Assembly: GCA_964534275.1 (NCBI GenBank)
Contig: CAZHQG010000010.1
Span: 58,262-122,261, forward strand
DNA length: 64,000 bases
Source: HRBIN30 sp964534275
GTDB lineage: Bacteria > Desulfobacterota > Binatia > HRBIN30
Reading direction: 5' to 3'
The notes under the pieces are model-generated. The model saw only the letters and a program-made list of their open reading frames with translations. It searched no databases and was not told the DNA's origin. Position 1 is the first letter of the stretch. The number at the start of each line of letters is the position of its first letter. The position numbers and the translations under genes are program-made. Of the stretch, positions 27,010 through 35,631 are shown one piece after another.

Positions 27010-28263
27010 TCAAGCCGCACATGCAGCGGGTCGTCCCTCCGGAAAAACAAACAGCACCTTCACTGCGCCACTCTTCCCTTGGTCGTAGCAGGCCAAGAAA
27101 GCCTCTGCGTAACGTTCCAGAGGAAATCGGTGAGTGATGATCCGCGTACAGTCCAGGCCGTAGCGGCGAACGATCTCGAAGTACCACTCGAACGCATGCT
27201 GCCGCCGCCCCTCCCAGGATTCGACGCCAAAGGCGTTCGAGCCCACGAGGGAGATTTCTTTAAAGTACAGGGGCGTCCACTCGAACCGCCTAGGCATTTC
27301 CACACCGGTCACCACAATGGTCCCCCGACTGCGGACAATGCGGACGCCCACCTCGATGGTCTCCGGAGCGCCCACCGAGTCGTACACAACGTCCACGCCC
27401 CCGTCGAGCATGGGCAGGCCCCGCCACGGCTTTAGCAAAGTACTGTCGGTCAAAGCAGCAACTCGTTCCACGAGGTCTCGCTCGGGGCGCCAAACAAGCA
27501 CCTCGTGTGCTCCGAACTCTCGAGCGAGGCGCTGTTGGTGAGGATACCGTGCGACCGCCAGCACCCGGACCGACGGGAACAGCGTGCGCACAATCGCCAC
27601 GTTCAGCAGCCCCAAGGTGCCGCAACCATATACCAACGCCGTTCCTCCGCTCGGTGGCGGATGGCGAAGTGTGGCATGAAGCGAAACAGAAAACGGATCG
27701 GCAAGCACCGCGGTATCCCAGGACACCTCTTCTGGGATCGAGATCAACTGGGTGTGATGTGCGGGTACGAATTCCGCAAATCCCCCGGTCGCGTCGCGGC
27801 TGTTGCCGTGGTGAATACCCGGAGCCAGCTCGCCCCGAGTAAAGTTCGTGCATTGGGCATACTCTCCCTGCCGACACCACGAGCACGGCGGCTCGATGCC
27901 ACGCGGGCCGCACGACAGCCATGGATTCAGCACCACACGCCGCCCGAGCCAGTTCTGGTCGACCCCGACACCCACGGCGTCCACGTAGCCTACGACTTCG
28001 TGGCCCAAAACCTGCGGGAAGGAAATCACCGCGGTCATGGGGTTGTCCCACGCCCCTTTGAGAAACACTTGCTTGTAGTCGCTACCGCAAAGACCGCACA
28101 ATACGGTCCGGATGCGAACCCAACCAGGACGCAGCGGAGGCTCCGGCAGGTCACGCAGATACAGAGGGGCAAAGCGGCTGACGTACGCACGAGGGGAGGC
28201 CGTCGCGAGCACACGCGTCAGCACGATTCGGGCAATTTCGTTGGTGACCACCAGAGCTTTCAT
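27010..28263 (-). CDS. zinc-dependent medium-chain alcohol dehydrogenase
   Basis: A 417-residue medium-chain dehydrogenase/reductase. The catalytic Zn site is CGLCGSD and LGHEVVGYVDAVG, and a structural-Zn-like cluster is present (CGPRGIEPPCSWCRQGEYAQC, split here by non-standard spacing). The Rossmann motif is YGCGTLGLLNVA. It could oxidise or reduce an aldehyde/alcohol pair, which would fit the acyl-CoA reductase two genes upstream, but the substrate is not predictable. It lies 43 bases downstream of the aminotransferase on the same strand. Confidence 0.88.
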   Translation of the reverse strand: MKALVVTNEIARIVLTRVLATASPRAYVSRFAPLYLRDLPEPPLRPGWVRIRTVLCGLCGSDYKQVFLKGAWDNPMTAVISFPQVLGHEVVGYVDAVGVGVDQNWLGRRVVLNPWLSCGPRGIEPPCSWCRQGEYAQCTNFTRGELAPGIHHGNSRDATGGFAEFVPAHHTQLISIPEEVSWDTAVLADPFSVSLHATLRHPPPSGGTALVYGCGTLGLLNVAIVRTLFPSVRVLAVARYPHQQRLAREFGAHEVLVWRPERDLVERVAALTDSTLLKPWRGLPMLDGGVDVVYDSVGAPETIEVGVRIVRSRGTIVVTGVEMPRRFEWTPLYFKEISLVGSNAFGVESWEGRRQHAFEWYFEIVRRYGLDCTRIITHRFPLERYAEAFLACYDQGKSGAVKVLFVFPEGRPAACAA

Positions 28264-28306
28264 TGCGTAGCCACGGCATTCTTATCCGGCAGCAAGCAAC
28301 GCCATG

Positions 28307-29515
28307 TCAAACCCCGCGCGCCGCAAGCGCCATGCGGCGAACCGCATCGTCGAGCTGATCTTCCCGGATACACAGGGGCGGAGCCAACCGCACCACATTG
28401 TCGCAGTGCAGGGTCCAGTTCACGATCAAACCAAGCTCCAAGCAACGCATGCTGAAACGCTGCGTTGCGACGCTACTGGGAAATTCCAGTGCAAGCAACA
28501 GCCCCAGGCCGCGTACAGCGCGAACGTGCGGGGCCAAGGTTTGCACGAGCTCCCGCTGCCATCGGCTTCCCAGCTCCGCAGCCCGCGCGGGCAGGTTTTC
28601 TTCCGACAAAACTTCCAGTGCCGCCAGGCCGGCAGCGCAACTGAGAGGGTGACCGCCAAAAGTGGTTACGTGGGCAAGAGCCGGGTCGCGGCTGAGCGTC
28701 GCCATGATGTCGCGACGACCAACGAACGCGCCCAGCGGTAGCCCGCCCCCAAGCGCTTTGGCCAGCACCAACAAGTCGGGTTCGACGTTCCAATGATCGC
28801 AGGCAAACCATCGGCCTGTGCGCCCCAAGCCGGTGAAGACTTCGTCGCACACGAGCAATGCGCCCACCTCGCTACAGCGCGCCCGCAGGCTGGGGAGGAA
28901 AGCGTCGGGGGGGACACGAACCCCTCCCTCGCATTGTACCGGCTCCACGAACACGGCTGCGACATCGGTACCGATGCGGTCCAATGCGTCTGTATCACCG
29001 AACGGGAGGAACTCCACTTCCGGCACCAAGGGCTCGAATGGGCGCCGATAAAGAGGGTTGCCTCCAAGGGACAGTGCTCCAAACGTGTCGCCGTGAAACG
29101 CACCTTGAAAGGCAATGAAACGGCGGCGGCCGGTAAACTTCCGTGCCGTCTTCATCGCGCCCTCCACTGCTTCTGCGCCGCTATTCGTGAAGTAGACCAC
29201 GGACAAGTCTCCCGGACTCACCCGCGCAAGAGCCTCAGCCAGCCGCACCTGAGGCTCCTCGATCATCTCCCCGTAGACGGACACGTGTAAATAGCGGCGC
29301 AGTTGCTGCTCGATGGCCGCAACGACACGAGGGTGCGCATAGCCCACGTTCGCCACGCCCATGCCAGACAACAGATCCAGATACCTCTTGCCCTCGGAGT
29401 CGATGATCTCGCAACCCGAGGCGCTCGCGACAACAATTCCGAGGGGCGACAAAGAAGTCTGGCACACGTGCTGAAAAAACAGCTCGCGAAGTTGGGCTGC
29501 GGTTGTCGGAGTCAT
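28307..29515 (-). CDS. class III PLP-dependent aminotransferase
   Basis: A 402-residue fold-type I aminotransferase of the ornithine/acetylornithine/GABA group. Motifs: YFTNSGAEAVEGAMKTARKF, FQGAFHGDTFGALSLGG, the PLP-ring Asp in LLVCDEVFTGLGRTG, and the Schiff-base lysine in LLVLAKALGGGLPLG. The ATG at 29515 overlaps the stop of the acyl-CoA reductase gene (ATGA), so the pair is translationally coupled. In this context it may aminate an aldehyde made by the LuxE/LuxC pair; that is inference, and an amino-acid substrate is equally possible. Confidence 0.9.
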   Translation of the reverse strand: MTPTTAAQLRELFFQHVCQTSLSPLGIVVASASGCEIIDSEGKRYLDLLSGMGVANVGYAHPRVVAAIEQQLRRYLHVSVYGEMIEEPQVRLAEALARVSPGDLSVVYFTNSGAEAVEGAMKTARKFTGRRRFIAFQGAFHGDTFGALSLGGNPLYRRPFEPLVPEVEFLPFGDTDALDRIGTDVAAVFVEPVQCEGGVRVPPDAFLPSLRARCSEVGALLVCDEVFTGLGRTGRWFACDHWNVEPDLLVLAKALGGGLPLGAFVGRRDIMATLSRDPALAHVTTFGGHPLSCAAGLAALEVLSEENLPARAAELGSRWQRELVQTLAPHVRAVRGLGLLLALEFPSSVATQRFSMRCLELGLIVNWTLHCDNVVRLAPPLCIREDQLDDAVRRMALAARGV

Positions 29516-30768
29516 TGGCAGATCCAGTCGACAATTCGCGGGCGCCCACCCGGACACCATTCCAACGTTGGTCGTTGCATCCGCCCCAAGGGAGTCACCC
29601 AGTGCACCCCGATGCTGCACAACAGAGCCTTGATCCAGGGAAAACGCTCCTTCTGAACGCCCAGCCCAGCTCCTTCCAGCCACGCACGATGCGGAGCCAG
29701 GAGCGACACGAGGGTTTCGACGTCGGCCACCGGTTGCACCCGAACACAGCGGTGCAAACAAGTCGGGACGAAGCGCGGCTCCGGTTCGATCGCGATGCTC
29801 CAAGCCAGGTCGCCGCGGCTTGCAAGCAACCGAGCCCCCGGCTGCCATTCTGCTTCGTCGCGAAACGCCCGGATGGCTGCTTGCTCCTCTGGGGTCAGAC
29901 TCCGGCAGGGGAGGGGTTCCAGCCACGCTTGCAGGTGGGCTGCCAAGAGTTCACTGAACTCCACAGGCCCGAAGATGCCACCCGTTTCTACAAACACCAG
30001 TTGTGGCGATAAGCACCCTCGCTGATCCCACACACTCACGTCGTACGCGACCGCGCGGGCCCAAGCATCCGCTGTTGCTTCGGATTCCAACACATCGCGG
30101 CCGACGAAGGCAAAGCTCAGTCGCGGCCCAAGCGCACGGAGTTTCCTGCCAAGCTGCGCTGACAAAGACCGGAGCGCGTCGAAGCCGCCCATGGCGACCA
30201 CAACGTCCGCATTGGAGAACACGGTGTTTTCCACACGCCGATCCCCGCCACGCCAGGAAACGACAGCAACCGCTGCGGCCAACTCAGGGTCGAGCTCGCA
30301 GAGCGACTCATGAAACAGCTGCGCAAACAGTGGGTCGCCCGAGGCCGGCTTGATGACCGCCGCTTGTTTCGCCACCAGCCCTAAACAGATGGGAACCGCA
30401 GCTAAGCCTGGAATGTTGCCGGCAAGCACATGAACCACCAATTGCGTCGGCCACTGCGGGACATCCACTCCGGATGGCCGGCCAAACTCGCGCCGGAGTA
30501 GGTCCTCCAACGCCGCAGCGTGCAGAAGTTCGAGTTGGAAGGGCAGGGCGTGAGCCAGCATGCGCGGGTGAAACCCAGTGCTCGCGCCGAGCAGTTGGAC
30601 TGCATTCTCCATCCACGGCGATCCGGGCTCCAGCCAGCGCTGCACGACCCGATCGACCCGTGCAATCAGCTGATCCACTGGCACGGCGCGCAAGCGGGCA
30701 GCTCCGGCACGAACACCGGCGAGCACCTGTTGGAGATCCTGCTCGTCAGTCGATGGTGCTCCCGCCAC
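29512..30768 (-). CDS. LuxC-like acyl-CoA reductase
   Basis: NADPH-dependent long-chain acyl reductase of the LuxC family, producing a fatty aldehyde from an acyl-enzyme or acyl-CoA. Visible features are VVHVLAGNIPGLAAVPICLGLVAK near the start, KPASGDPLF, VVAMGGFDALRSL, and the active-site Cys in WDQRGCLSPQLVFVE. Start choice is uncertain: GTG at 30768 has GAGGA 6 bases upstream and gives 418 residues. A GTG at 30813 or a TTG at 30897, which would overlap luxE by 29 bases, are alternatives. No luxAB luciferase is nearby. Confidence 0.85.
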   Translation of the reverse strand: MAGAPSTDEQDLQQVLAGVRAGAARLRAVPVDQLIARVDRVVQRWLEPGSPWMENAVQLLGASTGFHPRMLAHALPFQLELLHAAALEDLLRREFGRPSGVDVPQWPTQLVVHVLAGNIPGLAAVPICLGLVAKQAAVIKPASGDPLFAQLFHESLCELDPELAAAVAVVSWRGGDRRVENTVFSNADVVVAMGGFDALRSLSAQLGRKLRALGPRLSFAFVGRDVLESEATADAWARAVAYDVSVWDQRGCLSPQLVFVETGGIFGPVEFSELLAAHLQAWLEPLPCRSLTPEEQAAIRAFRDEAEWQPGARLLASRGDLAWSIAIEPEPRFVPTCLHRCVRVQPVADVETLVSLLAPHRAWLEGAGLGVQKERFPWIKALLCSIGVHWVTPLGRMQRPTLEWCPGGRPRIVDWICQ

Positions 30769-30868
30769 GGTGGGTCCTCGGTGTTCCGGGTGCGTGTGCG
30801 AACCAGAAGCCACGGCCAGCGAATCTACTCCGCACCTCTCGACGAGTCCACAGCGGGGACGCCGGCTA

Positions 30869-31939
30869 TCAGGAGGCGAGAAAATCCGCGAGCGCAAGCG
30901 AGCATCCGCGGAGTTCTGCGTCTCGAGCCCGGCCTAGTATCTCGAATCCTCCATCGAGCAAACGCCCCAAATCTTCCGTAAGCAGGCAAACGACGGAGCC
31001 CGCGTTGGCCAGGTCCACATGAGCGAGCAAACCGACATTGCCCTGAGGAACATCGGCAAGGGTGACCGGATCGAGCACCCGTGTACGGATCCAGGGTGGC
31101 CCTTCCTTTTTCCGCGGACGAAAGCTGCCAGCTACGCGGCACGCGATCACGTTGTCGTAGTATTGGGAGGACAGTTCACTCATCCCGTACTCGTTCACCA
31201 CAAAATACCCAGGGATGGCCAAGGTGTTCCAGGTGGCGTGCAGCAACCCTTTGCGAGAAAGCGGACGCGGAGCGCCCTTGTCGCCACCGGTGTCCATCAG
31301 GCGACTCCCGTGGGGAAGGCGTGCGGACCAACCGCGCTCGCGGCAATCGTCGAGAAAGCGAATCCACGCCCCCGTCGTGGTCATGATGCACACGGGCTCG
31401 CCGCTCCGCGCGCTCTGTTCCAGCGCGTGCCGGAAGCTTGCAAAGTCCAGCACGCCACCGGTCGCAAACGTGGCACTGCCTTCGGCTCCGAAGCATTCTT
31501 GCGCCCAAGAGATCATTTGCGCGAGCGAAGAATGGGGCCACTCCTCAGCCGAAGGCACCAACGACAATACTGGCATCGAGTCCACATCGGGGAACACAAA
31601 CCGCCGCAGCCCCCGTACGGCAGACTCGCGGTACAAGCGGAGGTCAGGCATCGCATGCCGGCTCCGGCGCTCGGTCCCTTGAGTCGTTCCGCTGCTGTAA
31701 AACACCCGCTCGGGTGGGGCGCAGCAAAGCTCTTCATATTTCAAGGCCACAACCGGAACTGGAGGGATTTCCTTCCAGTCGCGAACGCCACTCGGGTCGA
31801 TCCCGCGCCGCGTGCACCAGCGGCGCAACGCCGGAACATGTTCGTACTGATGGGAAAACACACGCACCGCAAGCTCGGAGAACGCTTCCGGCGATGGATG
31901 CTCTAAAAATTCCAGGACTTCGTCGTGAATTGCGTGCAT
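30869..31939 (-). CDS. LuxE-like acyl-protein synthetase
   Basis: ATP-dependent acyl-protein synthetase that adenylates a fatty acid and passes the acyl group to LuxC. The 356-residue product has the adenylation motif FYSSGTTQGTERRSRHAM, EYGMSELSSQYYDN, and a near-C-terminal ELRGCSLALADFL. The Cys there sits where luminous-bacterial LuxE carries its acyl-acceptor Cys. Start ATG at 31939, 4 bases after the trmL stop. Adjacent LuxC supports an acid-to-aldehyde reductase complex. Confidence 0.88.
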   Translation of the reverse strand: MHAIHDEVLEFLEHPSPEAFSELAVRVFSHQYEHVPALRRWCTRRGIDPSGVRDWKEIPPVPVVALKYEELCCAPPERVFYSSGTTQGTERRSRHAMPDLRLYRESAVRGLRRFVFPDVDSMPVLSLVPSAEEWPHSSLAQMISWAQECFGAEGSATFATGGVLDFASFRHALEQSARSGEPVCIMTTTGAWIRFLDDCRERGWSARLPHGSRLMDTGGDKGAPRPLSRKGLLHATWNTLAIPGYFVVNEYGMSELSSQYYDNVIACRVAGSFRPRKKEGPPWIRTRVLDPVTLADVPQGNVGLLAHVDLANAGSVVCLLTEDLGRLLDGGFEILGRARDAELRGCSLALADFLAS

Positions 31940-31943
31940 CGCT

Positions 31944-32411
31944 TCAGGCGCGCATTTGGCGCAGGGCCTCGTACACGACAATGGAAACCGCATTCGCAAG
32001 ATTGAGGCTACGTACCTGCGGGTGGTCGATCGGGATCAGCCGAAACGACTCCGCGTACCGAGCACGAAACTCGGCGGGAAGCCCGGAAGTTTCGCTTCCG
32101 AACACCAGCACATCCCCGGCTCGATAGCGCACAGACCAATACGGCTGCTCAGCTCGCGCCGAAAAAAAGTGCATCTGGCAGCCGGCGACCCCCTCCAGGA
32201 AAGCCTCCCAGTTGTCGTGAACCTGCAAGTCCACGTACGGCCAGTAATCCAGGCCGGCGCGCTTTAGGTATCGGTCCTCGAGCGAAAACCCCAACGGCCG
32301 AATCAAATGGAGCCGGCAGTACGTGGCCGCGCACAAGCGCGCAATGCTCCCCGTGTTTTGCGGGATCTCGGGAGCAACAAGGACGACGTGCAAGGTCGGC
32401 CGGTTATCCAT
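31944..32411 (-). CDS. trmL: tRNA (cytidine/uridine-34 2'-O)-methyltransferase TrmL
   Basis: A 155-residue minimal SPOUT methyltransferase that 2'-O-methylates the wobble base of tRNA-Leu isoacceptors using SAM. The three knot motifs are intact: PEIPQNTGSIARLC (about 14-27), VLVFGSETSGLP (about 101-112) and VRSLNLANAVSIVVYEALRQ at the C-terminus. Length is normal for TrmL. It overlaps the upstream DUF1285 gene by 8 bases. Confidence 0.95.
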   Translation of the reverse strand: MDNRPTLHVVLVAPEIPQNTGSIARLCAATYCRLHLIRPLGFSLEDRYLKRAGLDYWPYVDLQVHDNWEAFLEGVAGCQMHFFSARAEQPYWSVRYRAGDVLVFGSETSGLPAEFRARYAESFRLIPIDHPQVRSLNLANAVSIVVYEALRQMRA

Positions 32412-32868
32412 GTTCGATGCGGTAGTGGCATTCCCCTAGTCGCAAACACAGTTCGCCTTCGTGCTCCTCGACGTACGGTGCAAGCTCGGCTTGCGCGGAT
32501 CGCAAAAAGCGAGCGCGCTCCTTTCCACCTTTGACCAGGCAAACCACCGCGCCATCGGGTGCGAGCGAGAGCGTCGCGGGGTCGAGCGGCTCGACGGACT
32601 CGTCGTTGAGCTGTAGTTGCAGAGTGCCGTCTGCCCCCGGGAGAAGGGCGGTGACGACGTAAGGAGTGTCCTCCACTTCCACGTCCATGTGGAAGCGCTC
32701 GTCCACCCAGATTTCATACCCCTGACCATCCGGCTTCCGCCGCAAATACCGGGTGAAAAACCGGGCCAGCCGCTCGTGCGTCACTGGCTCGGCATCCGCG
32801 TACCAGCGCCCGTCCTTCCGAAAGACAAGCTTGGCTGAAGGGATCGCCCAGAAGCCCGCTCCTGCCAT
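32404..32868 (-). CDS. DUF1285 family protein
   Basis: A 154-residue soluble protein with the DUF1285 layout: KDGRWYADAEPVTHERLARFF, LRRKPDGQGYEIWVDERFHMDVEVEDTPYVV, then beta-rich repeats. The molecular role of DUF1285 is not established. It lies 12 bases downstream of dtd and overlaps trmL, so it probably belongs to the same mRNA. Confidence 0.8.
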   Translation of the reverse strand: MAGAGFWAIPSAKLVFRKDGRWYADAEPVTHERLARFFTRYLRRKPDGQGYEIWVDERFHMDVEVEDTPYVVTALLPGADGTLQLQLNDESVEPLDPATLSLAPDGAVVCLVKGGKERARFLRSAQAELAPYVEEHEGELCLRLGECHYRIEHG

Positions 32869-32880
32869 TGCGGAGGGGAT

Positions 32881-33327
32881 TTATCGATTTGCCGAATCGA
32901 TCACAATGGTAACCGGCCCGTCGTTCACCAACTCCACCGCCATGTGGGCGCCAAACTCCCCGGTTCCACAGGGCACGCCCGCGGAGGCCACGCACTCGGC
33001 AACATACTCGTACAGCCGACGCGCTTGTTCGGGCGGTGCCGCGGCCGAAAACGATGGGCGCCGCCCCTTTGCCACATCCGCCAACAACGTGAACTGCGAG
33101 ACCACCAGAACGCTACCCCCGATGTCGCGAACCGAACGATCGAATTTTCCGGCCTCGTTCGCAAAAATCCGCAAATTCACAATTTTGTCAGCAAGCCATC
33201 GACCGTCGGCTTCTGTATCTGCCGAGGCAACGCCGACCAAAACCAGAAGCCCGGGGCCGATCTCCGTCACCAGCCGGCCATCCACGCGGACAGATGCTCG
33301 AGCGACCCGCTGGACAACGGCACGCAT
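32881..33327 (-). CDS. dtd: D-aminoacyl-tRNA deacylase
   Basis: Homodimeric editing enzyme that hydrolyses D-amino acids (and Gly mischarged on tRNA-Ala) from tRNA. The 148-residue product begins MRAVVQRVARASVRVDG, carries the catalytic motif VSQFTLLADV (about 77-86) and the Gly-cisPro-type motif NDGPVTIVID near the C-terminus, all canonical. It starts 12 bases after the acidic mini-protein gene. Confidence 0.96.
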   Translation of the reverse strand: MRAVVQRVARASVRVDGRLVTEIGPGLLVLVGVASADTEADGRWLADKIVNLRIFANEAGKFDRSVRDIGGSVLVVSQFTLLADVAKGRRPSFSAAAPPEQARRLYEYVAECVASAGVPCGTGEFGAHMAVELVNDGPVTIVIDSANR

Positions 33328-33339
33328 GCACGGGACAGG

Positions 33340-33519
33340 TTAGAAGTCTTCCTCTTCTTCCTCGTCGTCTTCGTCCCAGTCCTCGTCGTCAAAATCTTCG
33401 AAGTCCTCGTCCTCCTCCTCTTCCCAATCCATGTCTTCCCAGTCTTCCTCTTCGTCCTCCTCCTCTTCCCAATCTTCTTCCTCTTCTTCACGTCGCTTGG
33501 CCCACCAAAGGTCGCTCAT
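33340..33519 (-). CDS. 59-residue hyperacidic protein
   Basis: A short gene with an excellent ribosome binding site, AAGGAGGAATC directly before the ATG. After MSDLWWAKRR the product is almost only Glu and Asp with spaced Trp and Phe (motifs EDWEEEEDEEEDW and DEDFEDFDDEDW). By my count 42 of 59 residues (71%) are acidic. No fold or family is recognised; a disordered polyanion that binds a basic partner or nucleic-acid-binding protein is one guess. It is first in the run leading to dtd, 12 bases away. Confidence 0.75.
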   Translation of the reverse strand: MSDLWWAKRREEEEEDWEEEEDEEEDWEDMDWEEEEDEDFEDFDDEDWDEDDEEEEEDF

Positions 33520-33778
33520 GATTCCTCCTTCATTCTTGGCCCCGCCAAACCGCCCAAGCGACTACCCAGAGCACCTAGCGAAGTCAATAACGGGAGTGCC
33601 CGAGCCGAGAACGCATCTCTGTGCGAACGCCCAAAAAAAGCCGTCTTCACAGTCGAGGCGGCATCCGCTGTGGGCATCTGAACCGGTGGTGCACAATTCT
33701 CGTCGCCCTCCTGCTGAGTGACTGCTCTTCAGGTTCACAGAGGCTTGGTTGCCGCCAACGGTCCTGCGCCAACAGCCA

Positions 33779-33808
33779 TTGACAAGCTCGTGCCATCTCC
33801 CGTAGAGG
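33779..33808 (+). promoter_or_regulatory. promoter of the CecR-like tetR gene
   Basis: TTGACA (33779-33784) with an 18-base spacer to TAGAGG (33803-33808), or 17 bases to GTAGAG. The -10 is imperfect. The predicted start near 33814 is at the edge of the inverted repeat. Confidence 0.45.
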
Positions 33809-33812
33809 AGAT

Positions 33813-33832
33813 GTTCAATCGTTTGATTAAAC
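33813..33832. promoter_or_regulatory. TetR operator, inverted repeat
   Basis: GTTCAATC and GATTAAAC flank four bases, giving the interrupted palindrome GTTnAATCnnnnGATTnAAC. It lies 16 bases before the TetR start codon and just after the -10 box, so autorepression is likely. Confidence 0.7.
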
Positions 33833-33848
33833 CAAAAGGTTCGTTGCC

Positions 33849-34499
33849 ATGCGTACAGCACTGGAGCGGGTTCGCGAGGAACCGCAGTCTACGAAAGCAC
33901 GCATTTTGGCCGCTGCAGAGGAAATTTTCGCTGCCAAGGGATTTGCGGGCGCTTCCACACGGGAGATCGCCGACAAAGCCGGCGTGAACATTTCGAGCCT
34001 GCATTATCACTGGGAGTCGAAAGAAACCCTGTACTTCGCGGTCTTCCAGAACGTCTACGATCGCATTGTCGAAGTCATTCGCGCCGCGCTGGAGAAGCAA
34101 CGGCGGTCGAAGCGTCAAGGCGAAACGATCGAAACCGTGATGGGCACGTTGTTCGATTTTTTTGCCGACCACCCGACGATTCCCCGGTTGCTCGTGCGGC
34201 GACTCGTCGAAAACGACGAAGGGCACGCGGACATCGAACACCGCGTACTCGTGCCCGCGTGGAAAGTTTTTGGGGAGTGGACCCGTGCCTATGGCGGGGT
34301 CCGAAGGAGCGAGCTCGACGCCAACCTCTTCATGCTCACCGTAGAGGGAGCGATCTTATTTTTGTTGCTCGATAGCCCCCACGTCACCACCCTACTTGGC
34401 GGAAGCGTGCGCTCCCCAGAGCTGCGCGGGCGCGTGCGAGAGTACGTGATTCGCCTCGTTCCTACGTTACTCGGGCGGCGAGAGCGTAAAGACCGATGA
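33849..34499 (+). CDS. TetR/AcrR family regulator (CecR-like)
   Basis: A 216-residue repressor with helix-turn-helix STREIADKAGVNISSLHYHWESKETLY (about 36-62) and a C-terminal ligand domain. The recognition helix with NISSLHYHW is the type found in CecR/YbiH-like regulators, which use AT-rich palindromes like the one upstream. Its stop overlaps the start of the dehydrogenase (ATGA), so it probably controls its own downstream metabolic genes. Confidence 0.9.
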   Translation: MRTALERVREEPQSTKARILAAAEEIFAAKGFAGASTREIADKAGVNISSLHYHWESKETLYFAVFQNVYDRIVEVIRAALEKQRRSKRQGETIETVMGTLFDFFADHPTIPRLLVRRLVENDEGHADIEHRVLVPAWKVFGEWTRAYGGVRRSELDANLFMLTVEGAILFLLLDSPHVTTLLGGSVRSPELRGRVREYVIRLVPTLLGRRERKDR

Positions 34500-35524
34500 A
34501 GGCGTTGATCACCGCATCCTTCGCCCCCAGCGAACTTGAACGCCTTCGTCGCTGGATGGCGGTAGAGTACGAAGACTGGCGACGACGACGGGAACTCTAT
34601 TTCGATGGCCAACAGTTTGCCGACCGGATCCGCAGGGCGGGTGCGGATGTTTTGATCGTAGAAGCGGATTTGGTTCATGACGACGTTCTCGACCAAACCG
34701 ATTTGAAGCTCATCGGGTGTTGCCGGGGAGACCCGATCAACATCGGCATTGCCAAAGCCACAAGCTTAGGCATTCCGGTGTTGTATACGCCCGCGCGAAA
34801 TGCCCAGGCGGTCGCCGAATTGACAGTGGCGTACATGCTCGCGTTGGCTCGCAACGTGTTCCCAATTAACGAGGGACTAAAAAACGGCACCCTGCGGTTC
34901 GAGGGCGCACACGACTACCTGGAGGCGTACGAACGCTACGGCGGGTTCGAACTCGGGTCCTCGACCGTGGGCATTGTCGGACTCGGCGCAATTGGCCAGC
35001 GCGTAGCGCATCTTGTGCGTGCGTTCGGAGCGCGTGTGCTGGCCTTCGACCCGCATGTCCCGGACGCCGTGTTCGAACAACTGTCTGCCAAGCGATGCAG
35101 CGCTCTCGAGGAATTGCTGCCCGAAGTCACGTTTCTCACCCTTCACTGTCCACTGAACAGTTCTACCTTCGGACTGATTGGAAAGCGCGAACTTGCTCTG
35201 CTGCCCCGTGGTGCGTTCCTTTTGAACTTAGCCCGCGCGCAAATTGTCGACGACGACGCCCTTTATGAAGCGCTGGTTTCCGGCCACCTTGCCGGAGCCG
35301 CTTTGGACGTGTTCACCCAGGAACCCGTACAACCGGACAATCGTTTCGTTCGTTTACCTCAAGTCCTGGCTTCTCCACACCTCGGCGGAGCCACGCGCGA
35401 TGTGGTGCGGCACCAGAGCACCATGATCGTCGATGACATCGAGCGTTTGCTTGGCGGGAAGCGGCCTCGCTTTCTGGCCAATCCGGAAGTGTGGGAGAGT
35501 CCGCGGAGAAAGCGCCTTTGTTGA
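34496..35524 (+). CDS. D-isomer 2-hydroxyacid dehydrogenase
   Basis: A 342-residue NAD(P)-dependent reductase of the SerA/D-lactate superfamily. The coenzyme motif is VGIVGLGAIGQRVAHLVRAFG (about 160-180). Catalytic Arg is in NLARAQIVDDDAL, Glu in DVFTQEPV and His in SPHLGGATRD. It is translationally coupled to the TetR gene and followed by an FGGY kinase, an arrangement that suggests oxidation/reduction plus phosphorylation of a small hydroxylated substrate. Phosphoglycerate itself is unlikely because the C-terminal regulatory ACT domain is absent. Confidence 0.9.
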   Translation: MKALITASFAPSELERLRRWMAVEYEDWRRRRELYFDGQQFADRIRRAGADVLIVEADLVHDDVLDQTDLKLIGCCRGDPINIGIAKATSLGIPVLYTPARNAQAVAELTVAYMLALARNVFPINEGLKNGTLRFEGAHDYLEAYERYGGFELGSSTVGIVGLGAIGQRVAHLVRAFGARVLAFDPHVPDAVFEQLSAKRCSALEELLPEVTFLTLHCPLNSSTFGLIGKRELALLPRGAFLLNLARAQIVDDDALYEALVSGHLAGAALDVFTQEPVQPDNRFVRLPQVLASPHLGGATRDVVRHQSTMIVDDIERLLGGKRPRFLANPEVWESPRRKRLC

Positions 35525-35631
35525 TTTCGTTTCTGAAGGCCGAGCGTGCTGGCAGTGTCGCCCGAAGTGCCGGCCCCACCCGACGCACTGGTTTCGGTCC
35601 GGCACAACGAGGCGATTGAGCAGCTCCACCC

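Larger units (their letters stand above)
33520..33848. other. 329-bp divergent intergenic region
   Basis: No gene is seen. The left side must hold the promoter for the minus-strand run starting at 33519; no clear boxes were identified there. The right side holds the promoter and operator of the TetR gene at 33849. Confidence 0.6.

Noticed and set aside
27010..33519. A bioluminescence (lux) operon.
   Set aside because: Only the aldehyde-forming LuxE/LuxC functions are present; luxA, luxB and luxD are absent.
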